The notes: generated from the sequence alone by a model not told the origin. A DNA stretch of 56,839 nucleotides from Thermoanaerobaculia bacterium (GCA_017883235.1 JADGNY010000027.1:1-56839), one strand, 5' to 3'; positions 24,271-33,448 are shown, numbered from the stretch's first letter. A program made the numbers and translations.

Positions 24271-24729
24271 TTACGCTCTCCGCATCACCACGATGGTCTT
24301 GTCATCCGTCGGCTTTGCGCCGCGCTCGAAGGACGTGACGGCGTCGAGGACGCGCGAGGGGATCGACGTCAAGGGGGCGTCGCGTTGCGCGAGGAAGAGC
24401 GAGCGGAGGCGGTCGTTGCCGAACTCCGTCTCATCCGGGTCGGCGGCTTCGTTGAGGCCGTCGGTGTAGAGGAAGAGTGTCGAGCCGGGGGGGAGCTCGA
24501 CGGTTTCCTCGGTGTAGGACGACTCGGGGAGGAGGCCGATCGGTCGGCCGGTCGAGCCGATTTCGGTCAAGCCGCCGGCGGTGGCGATGTAGGGCGGGTT
24601 GTGGCCGGCGTTGACGTAGCGGAGGAGGCCGGTCGACGGTGTATAGCGGGCGAAGAAGAACGTGGCGTACTTGCGGCCGCTGGCGCTGCGGAAGATCAGG
24701 GCGTTGAGGCGGGCCACGAGGCGGGCCAC
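24271..24729 (-). pseudogene. truncated duplicate of the SpoIIE phosphatase C-terminus
   Basis: Nearly identical in DNA to the last 153 codons of the intact gene at 26074-27606 (from ARLVARLNALIFRS to the IVVMRRA end). Homology stops sharply near 24729, inside the phosphatase domain, so the first metal-binding GDYFDF and DVSGKG motifs are missing. An open frame reaches 24876, but its first 49 codons are unrelated. Copy of family D lies on both sides, suggesting segmental duplication through the repeats. Probably non-functional. Confidence 0.85.
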
Positions 24730-24873
24730 GGAAACACGAGGTGTCAGGCCTTCGTTTTTCGACAGCTCGTAACTCATTGACAAACTGGGTACTTCAGGAA
24801 GCGCACTTGAACAGTCGGCAGAGTCCAGAGTTATTCGCATCGAAGAGGCGCTTCCGGACGAGGCGGATGGCGG

Positions 24874-25078
24874 CATGTCGAGGAGCTGTCGGCGGCGCTG
24901 CCGGGGTTCGCGGAGGCGATGGCTTGGCCGGGGTGACCTTATCCGCAGATGACGCAGATAGATGCAGATGGAGGACGGTTTTATCTGCGCACATCTGCGT
25001 CATCTGCGGATGATCGGCTGAGAGTTCGCGCGAGAACGCTCGTGCGGGACGCACGCGGTCCCAGGGAGGCGAGAACCT
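24874..25078. repeat. composite repeat family D, copy 2
   Basis: Same layout as copy 1: CATGTCGAGGAGCTGTCGGC, GGCGATGGCTTGGCCGGGG, TTATCCGCAGATGACGCAG, inverted ATCTGCGTCATCTGCGG, then GCGGGACGCACGCGGTCCCA. It follows the truncated phosphatase copy. Confidence 0.85.
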
Positions 25079-25105
25079 ACGGGGGCGTTGCGATTCTCGA
25101 AAGGC

Positions 25106-25192
25106 TTATCCGCAGATGTCGCAGATAGACGCAGATGGAAGACGGTTTTATCTGCGTACATCTGCGTCATCTGCGGATGATCGGCTTAGAGT
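25106..25192. repeat. repeat family D, core-only copy 3
   Basis: Only the palindromic core: TTATCCGCAGATGTCGCAG and its inverted partner TCTGCGTCATCTGCGGATG around GACGGTTTTATC. The GTCGGCGGC head and GGGACGC tail are missing. It lies just downstream of the Uma2 gene. Confidence 0.8.
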
Positions 25193-25235
25193 AACCTCAC
25201 GAACGCGCGAGATCGCGGTCTCAGCGCGATGAGCG

Positions 25236-25805
25236 CTATGCTGACGGCTCTGCCGCGGCATCGTAGAGCTCGCGGACGTCGAGCCGCGCGCCGATCGAAA
25301 GCTCTGCGATCGCACCTTCGTGAACGACAGTCGTTCGCCAACCATCTTCTCCACGCGACCTGACCTCCACGGAGCGCTCGCGGTGAGAGACGAGCACGTA
25401 CTCACGCAGGGACGGGAAAGTCTTGTAGTGCTCGAACTTGTCGCCCGAATCGTACTCCTCGGTGCTGCGGCTCAGGACTTCCACGATGAGCGCCGGATTC
25501 GTGATCGCCAACGGGTCAATGCCATCGATCTCACGTGGCCCGCAGACGACCGTGACGTCCGGGTAAGTTGTAAGACCGGTGGGTGTGCGAACACGCAGAT
25601 CGGAATTGTACGGACGGCACTCGCCGCCGCGGAGTTGAGGGCCCAGCAAGGTGATGGCGGCCGCCGCGAGCGCTGCGTGTTCGGGCGTGCCGCCCGCCAT
25701 CGCGTAAATCTGGCCGCCGAGGAACTCGTGCTTGACGTTGCTCGACGCCTCGAACCCGAGGTACTCGGCGTACGTGTAATTGAGCTTGTGGAGAAGTGCC
25801 GGCAT
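25236..25805 (-). CDS. Uma2/DUF820-family PD-(D/E)XK nuclease-like protein
   Basis: 189 residues of normal length for the family. Conserved points: YTYAEYLGF at the start, HEFLGGQIYAMAGGTPEH, YPDVTVVC (the D), NPALIVEVLSRST (the E), EYDSGDKFEHYKTF (the K) and LREYVLVS. These match the PD-(D/E)XK-like core of Uma2 proteins, which are abundant in cyanobacteria and soil bacteria and often mobile. Cellular role is unknown. The gene is boxed in by repeat family D copies 3 and 4. Confidence 0.9.
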   Translation of the reverse strand: MPALLHKLNYTYAEYLGFEASSNVKHEFLGGQIYAMAGGTPEHAALAAAAITLLGPQLRGGECRPYNSDLRVRTPTGLTTYPDVTVVCGPREIDGIDPLAITNPALIVEVLSRSTEEYDSGDKFEHYKTFPSLREYVLVSHRERSVEVRSRGEDGWRTTVVHEGAIAELSIGARLDVRELYDAAAEPSA

Positions 25806-25870
25806 CTCTGAGGGATTATTGCATGTGTCGATGCGAGTCGGACGTCGCGGCTACCAGGCAAGCGTTCGGA

Positions 25871-26075
25871 GTTGTCGGCGGCGCTGCCGGGCTTCGCGGA
25901 GGCGATGGCGTGGCCGGGGTGACCTTATCCGCAGATGACGCAGATAGACGCAGATGGGGGACGGTTTTATCTGCATACATCTGCGTCATCTGCGGATGAT
26001 CGGCTGAGAGTAAACGTAACGACAGCGCGAGAACGCGCGCGCGGGACGCACGCGGTCCCAGGGGTGCGAGAACTC
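25871..26075. repeat. composite repeat family D, copy 4
   Basis: Full layout: GTTGTCGGCGGCGCTGCCGG, GGCGATGGCGTGGCCGGGG, TTATCCGCAGATGACGCAG, inverted ATCTGCGTCATCTGCGG, then GCGGGACGCACGCGGTCCCA. Directly downstream of the intact phosphatase gene (stop 26074). Confidence 0.85.
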
Positions 26076-27606
26076 ACGCTCTCCGCATCACCACGATGGT
26101 TTTGTCATCCGTCGGCTTTGCGCCGCGCTCGAAGGACGTGACGGCGTCGAGGACGCGCGAGGGGATCGACGTCAAGGGGACGTCGCGTTGGGCGAGGAAG
26201 AGCGAGCGCAGGCGGTCGTTGCCGAACTCCGTCTCGTCCGGGTCGGCGGCTTCGTTGAGGCCGTCGGTGTAGAGGAAGAGCGTCGAGCCGGGGGGCAGCT
26301 CGACAGTTTCCTCGGTGTAGGACGACTCGGGGAGGAGTCCGATCGGGCGGCCGGTCGAGCCGATCTCGGTCAAGCCGTCGGCGGTGACGATGTACGGGGG
26401 GTTGTGGCCGGCGTTGACGTAGCGGAGGTGGCCGGTGGACGGGGTGTAGCGGGCGAAGAAGAACGTGGCGTACTTGCGGCCGCTGGCGCTGCGGAAGATC
26501 AGGGCGTTGAGGCGGGCCACGAGGCGGGCCAGGTCATCTTCAATCGGTGCGGCCACGCGCAGCGCGGCCTGGACGCTGGACATGATCAGCGCCGCGGAGA
26601 CGCCTTTGCCGGAGACGTCGCCGATGGCCAGGCCGAGGTCGCCGCCGGGGAGCTCGATGAAATCGAAGTAGTCGCCGCCGACCTCGTAGCAGGGAAGGCT
26701 CAGCGCGGCCAGCTCCACGCCGCGCACGTCGACCGGGGCCGACGGCAACAGACGGCTCTGAATCTCGCGCCCGAGGGCCAGCTCCTGCTCCATCCGCTGC
26801 TTCTCCAGCAGCTCCATGTGCAGCGTGGCGTTCTCCATGGCGATGGCCATATGGTCGGAGATGCCGCTCAGAAACTCGAGGTCGCGGGGCCCGAAGGCAC
26901 CGTTCATCTTGTTGAGCAGTTGCAGCACGCCGACCACGCGCTGGCCGCGGTTCTTGATCGGGACGCAGAGCATCGAGCGCGTGCGGTAGCCGGTCTTCTG
27001 ATCGAGCGAACGGTCGAAGCGCGGGTCTTCGTAGACGTCGTGAAGGATCAGCGCCTCGCCGGTCTCGGCCACGGTCCCGGCCAGCCCTTTTCCGATCGGC
27101 AGACGGATCTCGCCCGACAGCTCCCCGGCGATCTTCGTCCAGATCTCCTTCTTCTGATCGTCGACGAAGTAGAGCGTGCCGCGCTCGACGTGCAGCTCGT
27201 TCCGGGCCACGGTGAGGATCGAGGCGAAGAGGGTATCGGGCTCGATCGATGAGTTGATCAGCTTCGAGGCCTCGACGAGCGTACGCAAGCGCTCCATCTC
27301 GTCGCGGTCGGCCAGCGTGGAGACGATGCGGCCGACGACGACCCGGTCGCGATCGCTGAACTGCAGGCCGCTGTGAAAGGCGGCGTCCAACGGCTCGGTG
27401 CGCAGGAGCGTGCAGTCGACCACGATCTCCTCGCCGTCCCACTGGAATTGCAGCCTCTGCGGCCCGGCCGTCAGCGGTTCGTCGTGCTCGATGCGCGTGC
27501 CGAGGAAGCCGATGTCGATGATACGGACCGCACTCTCGGCTACGCGTCCGGGAATCGGAGATGGGAGAAGGAGCCGCTCGGCCCGCCGCCGGTCTTGATC
27601 GAGCAT
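26074..27606 (-). CDS. PilZ-GAF-SpoIIE (PP2C) phosphatase
   Basis: 510 residues. Residues 1-95 look like a PilZ-type domain (DRRRAERLLL, DIGFLGTRIE, FHSGLQFSD), which could bind cyclic di-GMP. About 105-275 is a GAF domain (RNELHVERGTLYFVDD, GLAGTVAETGEALIL, CVPIKNRGQRVVGVLQLLNK). About 285-510 is the SpoIIE/RsbU phosphatase (EIQSRLLP, GGDYFDF, AIGDVSGKG, YVNAGHNPPY, LFLYTDGLNEA, DDKTIVVM). It probably dephosphorylates an anti-sigma antagonist in a partner-switch path; no such partner is nearby. Start ATG 27606 lacks a Shine-Dalgarno. A CATAAT box 8 bases upstream suggests a near-leaderless message. Confidence 0.92.
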   Translation of the reverse strand: MLDQDRRRAERLLLPSPIPGRVAESAVRIIDIGFLGTRIEHDEPLTAGPQRLQFQWDGEEIVVDCTLLRTEPLDAAFHSGLQFSDRDRVVVGRIVSTLADRDEMERLRTLVEASKLINSSIEPDTLFASILTVARNELHVERGTLYFVDDQKKEIWTKIAGELSGEIRLPIGKGLAGTVAETGEALILHDVYEDPRFDRSLDQKTGYRTRSMLCVPIKNRGQRVVGVLQLLNKMNGAFGPRDLEFLSGISDHMAIAMENATLHMELLEKQRMEQELALGREIQSRLLPSAPVDVRGVELAALSLPCYEVGGDYFDFIELPGGDLGLAIGDVSGKGVSAALIMSSVQAALRVAAPIEDDLARLVARLNALIFRSASGRKYATFFFARYTPSTGHLRYVNAGHNPPYIVTADGLTEIGSTGRPIGLLPESSYTEETVELPPGSTLFLYTDGLNEAADPDETEFGNDRLRSLFLAQRDVPLTSIPSRVLDAVTSFERGAKPTDDKTIVVMRRA

Positions 27607-27622
27607 GGGGGGATATTATGCG

Positions 27623-27788
27623 GCGCTTCGCGCGTTGTCTGCGCTTCGCGCGTTGTCGGTTGTCTGCGCTACCGCGCGTTGTCAGAAATTTGAGACAACG
27701 CGCGGTAGCGCAGAAAACCGATAACCGACAACGCACGTTAGCGCGGAAAACTGACAACGCGCGTCAGCGCAGACAACGCGCAAAGCGC
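27623..27788. repeat. palindromic repeat family C, nested copy between divergent genes
   Basis: Three tiers. Outer: 22 bases at 27623-27644 against 27767-27788, one mismatch. Middle: GCGTTGTCGGTT (27650-27661) with AACCGACAACGC (27723-27734). Inner: TGCGCTACCGCGCGTTGTC (27665-27683) with its exact complement at 27694-27712, loop of 10. It reaches within 16 bases of one start codon and 5 of the other. Confidence 0.9.
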
Positions 27789-27793
27789 AATTC

Positions 27794-28978
27794 ATGTTCG
27801 AAGCATTCGCGGAACGCGACTACCGCCGTTTCTGGACCGCACAATTCGTATCCAACATCGGATCGTGGATGCAGGGGCTGGCGCAGGGATGGCTGGTTTA
27901 CCGTCTGACGGACTCGCCGTTCCTTCTCGGCTTCGTCGCCTTCGCCAATTCCGCGCCGTCGCTCTTTTTCATGCTGCCGGCCGGCGTGCTGGCCGATCAT
28001 CTCGACCGGCTGCGCACCTTCCGCGCCTCGCAGATAACGCAGGCGCTTTCGGCGCTCTTCATCGCCATCTCCATCTACACCCACCACATCTCGGTGTGGC
28101 AGATCGTGGCCGCCTCGGTCGTCAGCGGTGTAGCGATATCGTTTTCCGCGCCGGCTTACCAGGCCATGGTGGTCGACCTGCTCGACGACCGCGCCCGCCT
28201 CTCCAACGCCGTGGCCATGAACTCACTTCAGTTCAATCTCTCTCGCGCCCTCGGTCCGCTGCTGGCCGGACTGACGCTGCACGCGTGGGGCGCCTTCTGG
28301 TGTTTCTTCGTGAACGCGCTTTCCTTCGTCCCACAGATCTTCGTCGTCGGACGGCTGCAGAAACGTCAGGTGCTCTCTGAGCCGATCGGGGCGATGTCGA
28401 CTCGGCTCGCCGAGGGATTTCGCTTCGTGCGTGGCGACCGGGTGATGATGATGCTGCTGGCTATCGTGGCGATCGTCAGCCTCCTCGGCTATCCCTACGT
28501 GACCCTGATGCCGATGGCGGCGCGCATTCTCTACGTTCACGACGATGCCCGCGGGCTGGGCATCCTGATGGGCGCGATCGGCATCGGTGCACTGCTCGGC
28601 GCGCTGGCGTTGTCGATGCGAACGCCCGAGAGGATCATGCGAATGATCGTCGTTTCCCTGGCCGCGTTTGGTCTGGCCCTTGGCGCGGTCGGATTCACGC
28701 ACTCCCGTCTCATCGTCGTTCCGCTGCTGGCCGTCTGCGGCTGTGCCATGGTCGTCTGCGCGGCTCTCTGCAACACCGCCATCCAGAACCGCGTCCCCGA
28801 TGCCATGCGCGGCCGCGTCCTGAGCATGTACACCTTCGGCTTCTTCGGATTCCTGCCATTCGGAAACCTGATCGCCGGCACAATCGCCGAGCATCGCGGC
28901 CTACCGATGACGATGATGGTGCTGGGCGGGGGGTTGGTGGCCGCGGCGGGTGCGGCGATGGCGATCAGGAATGGGTGA
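27794..28978 (+). CDS. MFS transporter (EntS/DUF894-like)
   Basis: 394 residues with about 11-12 membrane helices. It starts MFEAFAERDYRRFWTAQFVS and continues IGSWMQGLAQGWLVYRLTDSP; PAGVLADHLDRLRTFRASQ is the loop 2-3 signature of the major facilitator superfamily. A second such loop is GVRVL-type GRVLSMYTFGFFGFLPFGN near 330. This subgroup includes enterobactin-type exporters (EntS) and drug exporters, so efflux is likely but the substrate is unknown. ATG 27794 stands 5 bases after a family C palindrome, without a Shine-Dalgarno. The stop overlaps the convergent small gene by 14 bases. Confidence 0.88.
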   Translation: MFEAFAERDYRRFWTAQFVSNIGSWMQGLAQGWLVYRLTDSPFLLGFVAFANSAPSLFFMLPAGVLADHLDRLRTFRASQITQALSALFIAISIYTHHISVWQIVAASVVSGVAISFSAPAYQAMVVDLLDDRARLSNAVAMNSLQFNLSRALGPLLAGLTLHAWGAFWCFFVNALSFVPQIFVVGRLQKRQVLSEPIGAMSTRLAEGFRFVRGDRVMMMLLAIVAIVSLLGYPYVTLMPMAARILYVHDDARGLGILMGAIGIGALLGALALSMRTPERIMRMIVVSLAAFGLALGAVGFTHSRLIVVPLLAVCGCAMVVCAALCNTAIQNRVPDAMRGRVLSMYTFGFFGFLPFGNLIAGTIAEHRGLPMTMMVLGGGLVAAAGAAMAIRNG

Positions 28979-29195
28979 GTTCGACGATCGCGTCCTCGAT
29001 CTTGTGCGGAAGCTCGATGGCTAAGAACCAGTCAGAGGGATAGAGGTAGTCCTCACCTTCTTCGTCGATGATCCGGACCATGTCGTGCTTCGCGGCCGCG
29101 GAGTCTTCGAGAACCTCGTAGATCTTACGAAGCTCGAGCGACGCCTCGTACTCATCATTTCTGATGCAGACGGCGAAATGCCTGATGGTCTTCAT
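28965..29195 (-). CDS. small conserved hypothetical protein
   Basis: 76 residues from ATG 29195 (an upstream TTG at 29210 is less likely). KTIRHFAVCIRNDEYEASLE, then LRKIYEVLEDSAAAKHDMVR, VIDEEGEDYLYPSDWF and LP match a widespread short family with a beta-barrel look; function unknown. Transcribed against the MFS gene with overlapping ends. Confidence 0.75.
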   Translation of the reverse strand: MKTIRHFAVCIRNDEYEASLELRKIYEVLEDSAAAKHDMVRIIDEEGEDYLYPSDWFLAIELPHKIEDAIVELTHS

Positions 29196-29254
29196 GAGCC
29201 GTTCGCTCAAACGATAGCGCGAAAATGTTCGCGAGCGCGACTTCTAACCCCACG

Positions 29255-29474
29255 CTGTCATCCTGAGGCTGCCGCAGCCGCACCGCAAATGTTGATTGCT
29301 TGCGCCGATTGAACATCGCGGCGGAGGACGCCGAAGGACCCCCAGCTCGTGACCAGGGTTGGGGGATGGCTGTCGACTTTCCCCCGCCCACCCGGGTTAC
29401 AAGCTGGGGGTCCTTCGGCGTCCTCCGCCTGCTCCGCCTGCGGCTACGCGGCTCCGGCAGCCTCAGGATGACAG
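29255..29474. repeat. CATCCTGAGG-type nested palindrome (family E)
   Basis: Ends are CTGTCATCCTGAGGCTGCCG (29255-29274) and CGGCAGCCTCAGGATGACAG (29455-29474), exact complements. Inside, 25 bases at 29323-29347 (GGAGGACGCCGAAGGACC plus CCCAGCT) pair perfectly with 29402-29426. Repeats of this kind are frequent in Acidobacteriota genomes, from memory. Confidence 0.9.
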
Positions 29475-29496
29475 GTAGACGACAACAAGGACGCAG

Positions 29497-29910
29497 TCAC
29501 TCTCGCAGCAACCCCACCTCGCACGTCCCCTCGATCACATGCTTCCCCGCCTCGTTCTCAATCCATGCATCGATCTCGAGCCGATGCTTCACGCGATCGA
29601 TGGAACGGACGACGAAATGGGCGGTCACGGTCTCGTCGATGTGAACCGGCAGGAGGAACCGGATCGTTTGCGAACGGTAGATCGCGCCGGTGCCGGGGAG
29701 GAGCATGCCGACCATCGTCGAGAAGATCGAGGCGGTCAGCATTCCGTGGAGAACGCGGCGGCCGAAGGGAGTGCCTGCGGCGAAATCGTCGTCGACGTGG
29801 AGCGGGTTCACGTCGCCTGTGATCTCGATGAATCGTTGCACGTCGTCTTCGGTGAAGGTTTTGGTGAAGCTGGCGTGCTGCCCGACTTCGAAGTCGTCGA
29901 TCCGCTTCAC
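29497..29910 (-). CDS. MaoC-like (R)-specific enoyl-CoA hydratase
   Basis: 137 residues with the single hot-dog fold. The catalytic signature is ITGDVNPLHVDDDFAAGTPF followed by GRRVLHGMLTAS: D and H of the hydratase motif are present. It adds water to trans-2-enoyl-CoA giving (R)-3-hydroxyacyl-CoA, in fatty-acid or PHA metabolism. The start shares four bases (ATGA) with the stop of the TlpA-like gene, so both form one operon. Alternative: a beta-hydroxyacyl dehydratase of another pathway. Confidence 0.9.
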   Translation of the reverse strand: MKRIDDFEVGQHASFTKTFTEDDVQRFIEITGDVNPLHVDDDFAAGTPFGRRVLHGMLTASIFSTMVGMLLPGTGAIYRSQTIRFLLPVHIDETVTAHFVVRSIDRVKHRLEIDAWIENEAGKHVIEGTCEVGLLRE

Positions 29911-31154
29911 CGTTTCTCCTCGGCGAGCATGGTTTCGATGACGGACTCCATCTCGGCGCGGAGCTGGTCGAAGTGGCGGCCGGTGCCGGGGCCGGCGAAG
30001 CCGGAGTAGATCTTCTTCACTTTGCCGTCTCGGCCGACGAAGAGCGAGGTGGGATAGGCGAGAACGCGCGTCAGGTCGGGGAGCGTGGCCGAGGCTTTCT
30101 TCTTGTCGCTCACGCCGGCGAGGAGCAGCGGGTAGGTGATGCCGTAGTGCTTGGCGAAACGGCGAACCATCTCACGGTCGCGGGCGGCGTCGCCGGTGAA
30201 CTCGTAGGCAAGGCCGACGATCTCCAGACCTCGATGGCGATACTTGCGGTCCCACGCCGCCAGCAGCGGCGCTTCGTCGTTACAGTTCGGGCACCACGAT
30301 CCGAAGATGTTGACCAGCACCACCTTTCCTCGAAAGCGGTCGTCGCCCAGCGCGACCGGCTTTCCGTCGAGATCGGGAAAGCGGAACTGGAAGCGTCCTT
30401 CGTTGTTGGTCAGGCCGACGTCCTTCCAGCCGTCGGGTAGCGTGGCGCCGGCGTCGTTCGCACGCGTGGCGCTCCAGGTGGCGTGGTACGAGTCGCGCGA
30501 CCAGTAGTCACCGGCGAGACGGCCATCGCTCGAGGCGTGCGCCTGGAAGAGAAAGGCATGCGCGCCATCGAACGTCGACAGCCGGAGCAGGCCATGTTCG
30601 AACGAACCTTCGAGGTAGCGATCGTCGCCGGTCGGCGTGAGGAAGGTGCCGGTGACGCGGCTCGTACCGGGGTCCTGATGAAACTCTCCGCGTGCCGGAG
30701 AGAGGCCGTCCGAATCAGCGAACTCCGCCTTCCAGATTCCGCTGACGTCGCCGAAGGACGTGGGATCAGGCGGCGCCGGGAGAAAACGCGGCTGTTCTCC
30801 CCGCGTGGCGTGAAAGGCGAGACGGCACATGCCCGCGGGAACCCTCCGCGTCCAGGCGCCGGTCATGGCATTGCCATCGTTCGACAACGTGGCATTGATC
30901 GCGGAGTCGTAACCGTCGAAACGGATCGTGACCGAGCCATCATGGACATCGACGCCGCTCACCGGCGCCCGCTCCGCCCCGTTCACGATGACGGCACGGA
31001 GAGCCGCGCCGTCGCGCGCGATGCGCAAGGTGAACGGCAGCTCGCCGCCGGGAGACGTCAGCACCGCGCGCCACGTCCCTTCGACAGTTGTTGGTCGAGG
31101 GTGGCAGGCCGCGAGAGCGAACAGGAGTGCGGCGATACCGGCGTTTCGGCGCAT
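29907..31154 (-). CDS. TlpA/ResA-like thioredoxin-domain lipoprotein
   Basis: 415 residues from ATG 31154, which has GAGGG before it; a longer frame upstream is only the antisense of folD. Lipobox ALAAC at about residue 17, so it is a lipoprotein facing the periplasm. Residues 25-245 are two beta-rich repeats (GTWRAVL..., ISGIWKAEF...) like domains found beside TlpA proteins. The C-terminal thioredoxin domain (about 260-410) has the redox motif WCPNC near 287, [11 protein letters not shown] before it and a cis-Pro YPTSLFV later. It probably reduces or exchanges disulfides in envelope proteins. Operon with the MaoC gene. Confidence 0.9.
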   Translation of the reverse strand: MRRNAGIAALLFALAACHPRPTTVEGTWRAVLTSPGGELPFTLRIARDGAALRAVIVNGAERAPVSGVDVHDGSVTIRFDGYDSAINATLSNDGNAMTGAWTRRVPAGMCRLAFHATRGEQPRFLPAPPDPTSFGDVSGIWKAEFADSDGLSPARGEFHQDPGTSRVTGTFLTPTGDDRYLEGSFEHGLLRLSTFDGAHAFLFQAHASSDGRLAGDYWSRDSYHATWSATRANDAGATLPDGWKDVGLTNNEGRFQFRFPDLDGKPVALGDDRFRGKVVLVNIFGSWCPNCNDEAPLLAAWDRKYRHRGLEIVGLAYEFTGDAARDREMVRRFAKHYGITYPLLLAGVSDKKKASATLPDLTRVLAYPTSLFVGRDGKVKKIYSGFAGPGTGRHFDQLRAEMESVIETMLAEEKR

Positions 31155-31208
31155 GATGTCCCTCAGCATAGATGCTCGTTTCGAAAACGTGGTAGAAGCG
31201 CTGCGGTC

Positions 31209-32108
31209 ATGACGGCGCGGATCATCGACGGCAAGGCGATCGCGAAAACGATCGAGACAGAGGTCGCGCAGGCGATCGCGCGCCTCGGTTTCGCACCGGG
31301 GCTCGTTGCCGTTCGTGTGGGAAACGATCCCGCTTCCGAGGTCTACGTCCGGAGCAAAGCGAAGAAGGCGCGCGAGCTCGGCCTGCGCGGCGATGAGCTG
31401 ATCCTTCCGGATTCGACCAGCGAAGCAGATCTCCTTGCACACATCGATCGGCTCAACCGCGACGATGCGGTCGACGGCATCCTCGTTCAACTGCCGTTGC
31501 CGCCGCAGATCGATCCGAAGAAAGTGATCGACTCCATCGACCCGGCCAAGGATGTCGACGGGTTTCATCCCATCAACGTCGGCAAGCTTCACCTCGGGCG
31601 TCCGACACTGGCCCCCTGCACGCCGGCCGGAATAATCCGGTTGATCGAATCGACGGGCGTGACGATCGCCGGCTGCAACGCGGTCGTGATCGGACGAAGC
31701 GACATCGTCGGCAAGCCGATGGCGGCGCTGCTGCTGCAGGCGAATGCGACCGTGACCATTGCCCATTCGCGCACGAGGGATCTGGCCGCGGCCGTGGGCG
31801 GCGCGGACATCGTTGTCGCTGCAGTCGGAAGGCCTCTGCTGGTCACGCGGGAGATGGTGAAGCCGGGCGCAATCGTCATCGACGTCGGCATGAATCGTCT
31901 CGAAGCCGGCGATGCCGGCCGGATCGCGCATGACGAGGAAAAGTCGCGGCTTCTCGCGAAGAACGGCACGGTGCTCGTCGGCGACGTCGACTTCTGCCGC
32001 GTTCGCGAGGTGGCGGGATGGATCACCCCAGTGCCGGGCGGGGTAGGACCGATGACGATTGCCATGCTGATGCGCAACACCGTCACCGCGGCGGAGTGGC
32101 GGCGATGA
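31209..32108 (+). CDS. folD: methylenetetrahydrofolate dehydrogenase / cyclohydrolase
   Basis: 299 residues. Contains [16 protein letters not shown] (with the catalytic Y and K), [50 protein letters not shown] of the NADP site, and the [10 protein letters not shown] end. It makes 5,10-methenyl- and 10-formyl-tetrahydrofolate. ATG 31209 starts 54 bases from the divergent TlpA gene. The stop overlaps coaE by 4 bases. Length is a little above the usual 280-295. Confidence 0.96.
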   Translation: MTARIIDGKAIAKTIETEVAQAIARLGFAPGLVAVRVGNDPASEVYVRSKAKKARELGLRGDELILPDSTSEADLLAHIDRLNRDDAVDGILVQLPLPPQIDPKKVIDSIDPAKDVDGFHPINVGKLHLGRPTLAPCTPAGIIRLIESTGVTIAGCNAVVIGRSDIVGKPMAALLLQANATVTIAHSRTRDLAAAVGGADIVVAAVGRPLLVTREMVKPGAIVIDVGMNRLEAGDAGRIAHDEEKSRLLAKNGTVLVGDVDFCRVREVAGWITPVPGGVGPMTIAMLMRNTVTAAEWRR

Positions 32109-32719
32109 TCCTTCGCACGGGCCTGACCGGCGGAATCGCCAGCGGCAAGTCGACGATCGCACGGCTCTTCGCCGCCCTCGGATGCGTGACCATCGACGCC
32201 GATCAGATCGTGGCGCGCCTGTATCAGCCCGGCGAGGCGGGGCATGAGGCTCTGGTGCGGACGTACGGCAGCGGAATTCTCCTGGAAGACGGCACGGTCG
32301 ATCGCCGCAAGCTGGCCGAAATCGCCTTTGCCAGCGAGGAGGCGGCGAACGCGCTCAATGCTCTGATCCATCCGCTCGTCGCGGCGGAGCAGGTCGACTG
32401 GATGGCCGCCGAGGAGCAGCGCGCGGGTGACCGGATCGTCATCATCGAGGCCACCCTGCTGATCGAAGCGGGGGGAGAGGAACGCTTCGACCGCATCGTG
32501 GTCGTGGACGTCGATCCGGAGACGCAGCTTGCCCGCGCGGTCGCCCGCGGCATGACGCGCGAGGAAGCGGCCCGGCGCATCGCCCACCAGATGCCGCGCC
32601 AGGAGCGCCTTCAGCACGCCGACTACGTCATCGACAACAACGGCGATCTTGAAGGCGCGGAAGCGGAGACGACCCGCGTCTACGAAGCGCTTCAAAGGGA
32701 TCTCGCGGAACGCCGGTAG
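32105..32719 (+). CDS. coaE: dephospho-CoA kinase
   Basis: 204 residues from ATG 32105, which overlaps the folD stop (ATGA). Walker A is [14 protein letters not shown]; further [29 protein letters not shown] and [16 protein letters not shown]-type lid ([15 protein letters not shown]). The enzyme adds the 3'-phosphate to dephospho-CoA, the last step of CoA synthesis. It is probably co-translated with folD. A palindromic repeat (32731) begins 12 bases after the stop. Confidence 0.95.
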   Translation: MILRTGLTGGIASGKSTIARLFAALGCVTIDADQIVARLYQPGEAGHEALVRTYGSGILLEDGTVDRRKLAEIAFASEEAANALNALIHPLVAAEQVDWMAAEEQRAGDRIVIIEATLLIEAGGEERFDRIVVVDVDPETQLARAVARGMTREEAARRIAHQMPRQERLQHADYVIDNNGDLEGAEAETTRVYEALQRDLAERR

Positions 32720-32730
32720 GGAGCGTGACG

Positions 32731-32859
32731 GAGCGCTGGCGTCTCGCCGGCTGGCCCGGCGGCGTCTCGCCGCCGACGTGGCAAGACACGAGACATTTGC
32801 TGGTAACCGCACCGCAGCGGCGAGACGCCGCTGCGCCAGCCGGCGAGACGCCAGCGCTC
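32731..32859. repeat. palindromic repeat family F (GGCGTCTCGCCGG)
   Basis: GAGCGCTGGCGTCTCGCCGG plus CTGG (32731-32754) is exactly complementary to 32836-32859. Between them lie a second dyad around GGCGGCGTCTCGCCGCC and its partner GGCGAGACGCC. It follows coaE and is followed by the terminator of the opposite gene. Confidence 0.88.
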
Positions 32860-32861
32860 CT

Positions 32862-32893
32862 AAAAAAAACGCCCCGCCGGGAGGCGGGGCGTT
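32862..32893 (-). terminator. Rho-independent terminator
   Basis: Stem AACGCCCCGCC (32868-32878) / GGCGGGGCGTT (32883-32893), loop GGGA. On the minus strand it is followed by eight Ts (32862-32869). It ends the T/S-rich lipoprotein gene at 32916. Confidence 0.93.
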
Positions 32894-32915
32894 CGAAACG
32901 GGATTGAGTCGAAGA

Positions 32916-33245
32916 TCAGTGCTTCTTGGTCGTCGTCTTCGTGGTCTCGGTCTTGGTGGTGCCGGTGGTCGCGGTCGTTCCGGTGGTGCCGGTGGACATC
33001 GCGGCCGTACCGCTGGTACCCGTGGTCGACATCGTGCTCGTGTCGGTCGACATCGTGCCGGTGGTGCCGGTCATCGAGGTGTCGGTGGTCGACGTGGTTG
33101 CGCTGGTGGTGCTGCTGGCGGTCGACGAGGTGTCGGTGGCGACGGCGCCGGTGTCGGTGGTGTTGTTGTTGTTCGTCTCGCTCTTGCAGGCGTAGCCGAA
33201 GAAGGCCAGGGCGACGATGGTCAGGAGAATCAGGGTTTTCTTCAT
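32916..33245 (-). CDS. Thr/Ser-rich lipoprotein, paralog 1
   Basis: 109 residues. Lipobox FFGYACKS after an 18-residue signal. The mature part is low complexity: ETNNNNTTDTG, then runs of T, S, A, G and M with repeats of TGTT/STDT, ending KTTTKKH. It looks like a flexible, probably O-glycosylated, surface stalk. AGAGGAAAAA lies before ATG 33245. A paralog of the same build (33499) is just upstream on the same strand, each with its own terminator. No enzymatic motif. Confidence 0.75.
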   Translation of the reverse strand: MKKTLILLTIVALAFFGYACKSETNNNNTTDTGAVATDTSSTASSTTSATTSTTDTSMTGTTGTMSTDTSTMSTTGTSGTAAMSTGTTGTTATTGTTKTETTKTTTKKH

Positions 33246-33448
33246 GTAGTTTTTCCTCTCAGATGTTGTGTGTGTTTCGTTGTGGCGACATGAGGAGCTC
33301 GATGTCGTTCTGGGAGTGCCCGCCTCACCTCCTTCGCATGCGTCGAATCGTCGATGTTTCGTAAATCGCCGGCGAGGCACAACTGCCTCGCAAATCGGAA
33401 CATTGATTGGGACGAGAGGAATCGGGAACCGGGGGAGGTTACAACAAA

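Noticed and set aside
24730-24876. True N-terminus of the phosphatase copy at 24271
   Set aside because: The first 49 codons match nothing in the intact gene; the required first metal-binding motifs are missing.
29255-29474. tRNA or riboswitch in the structured gap
   Set aside because: Perfect nested inverted repeats of the CATCCTGAGG type explain the structure; no cloverleaf or known ligand motif.
31155-32162. Upstream extension of the TlpA lipoprotein gene
   Set aside because: It would be antisense to folD and coaE; a lipobox signal peptide and GAGGG site mark the start at 31154.
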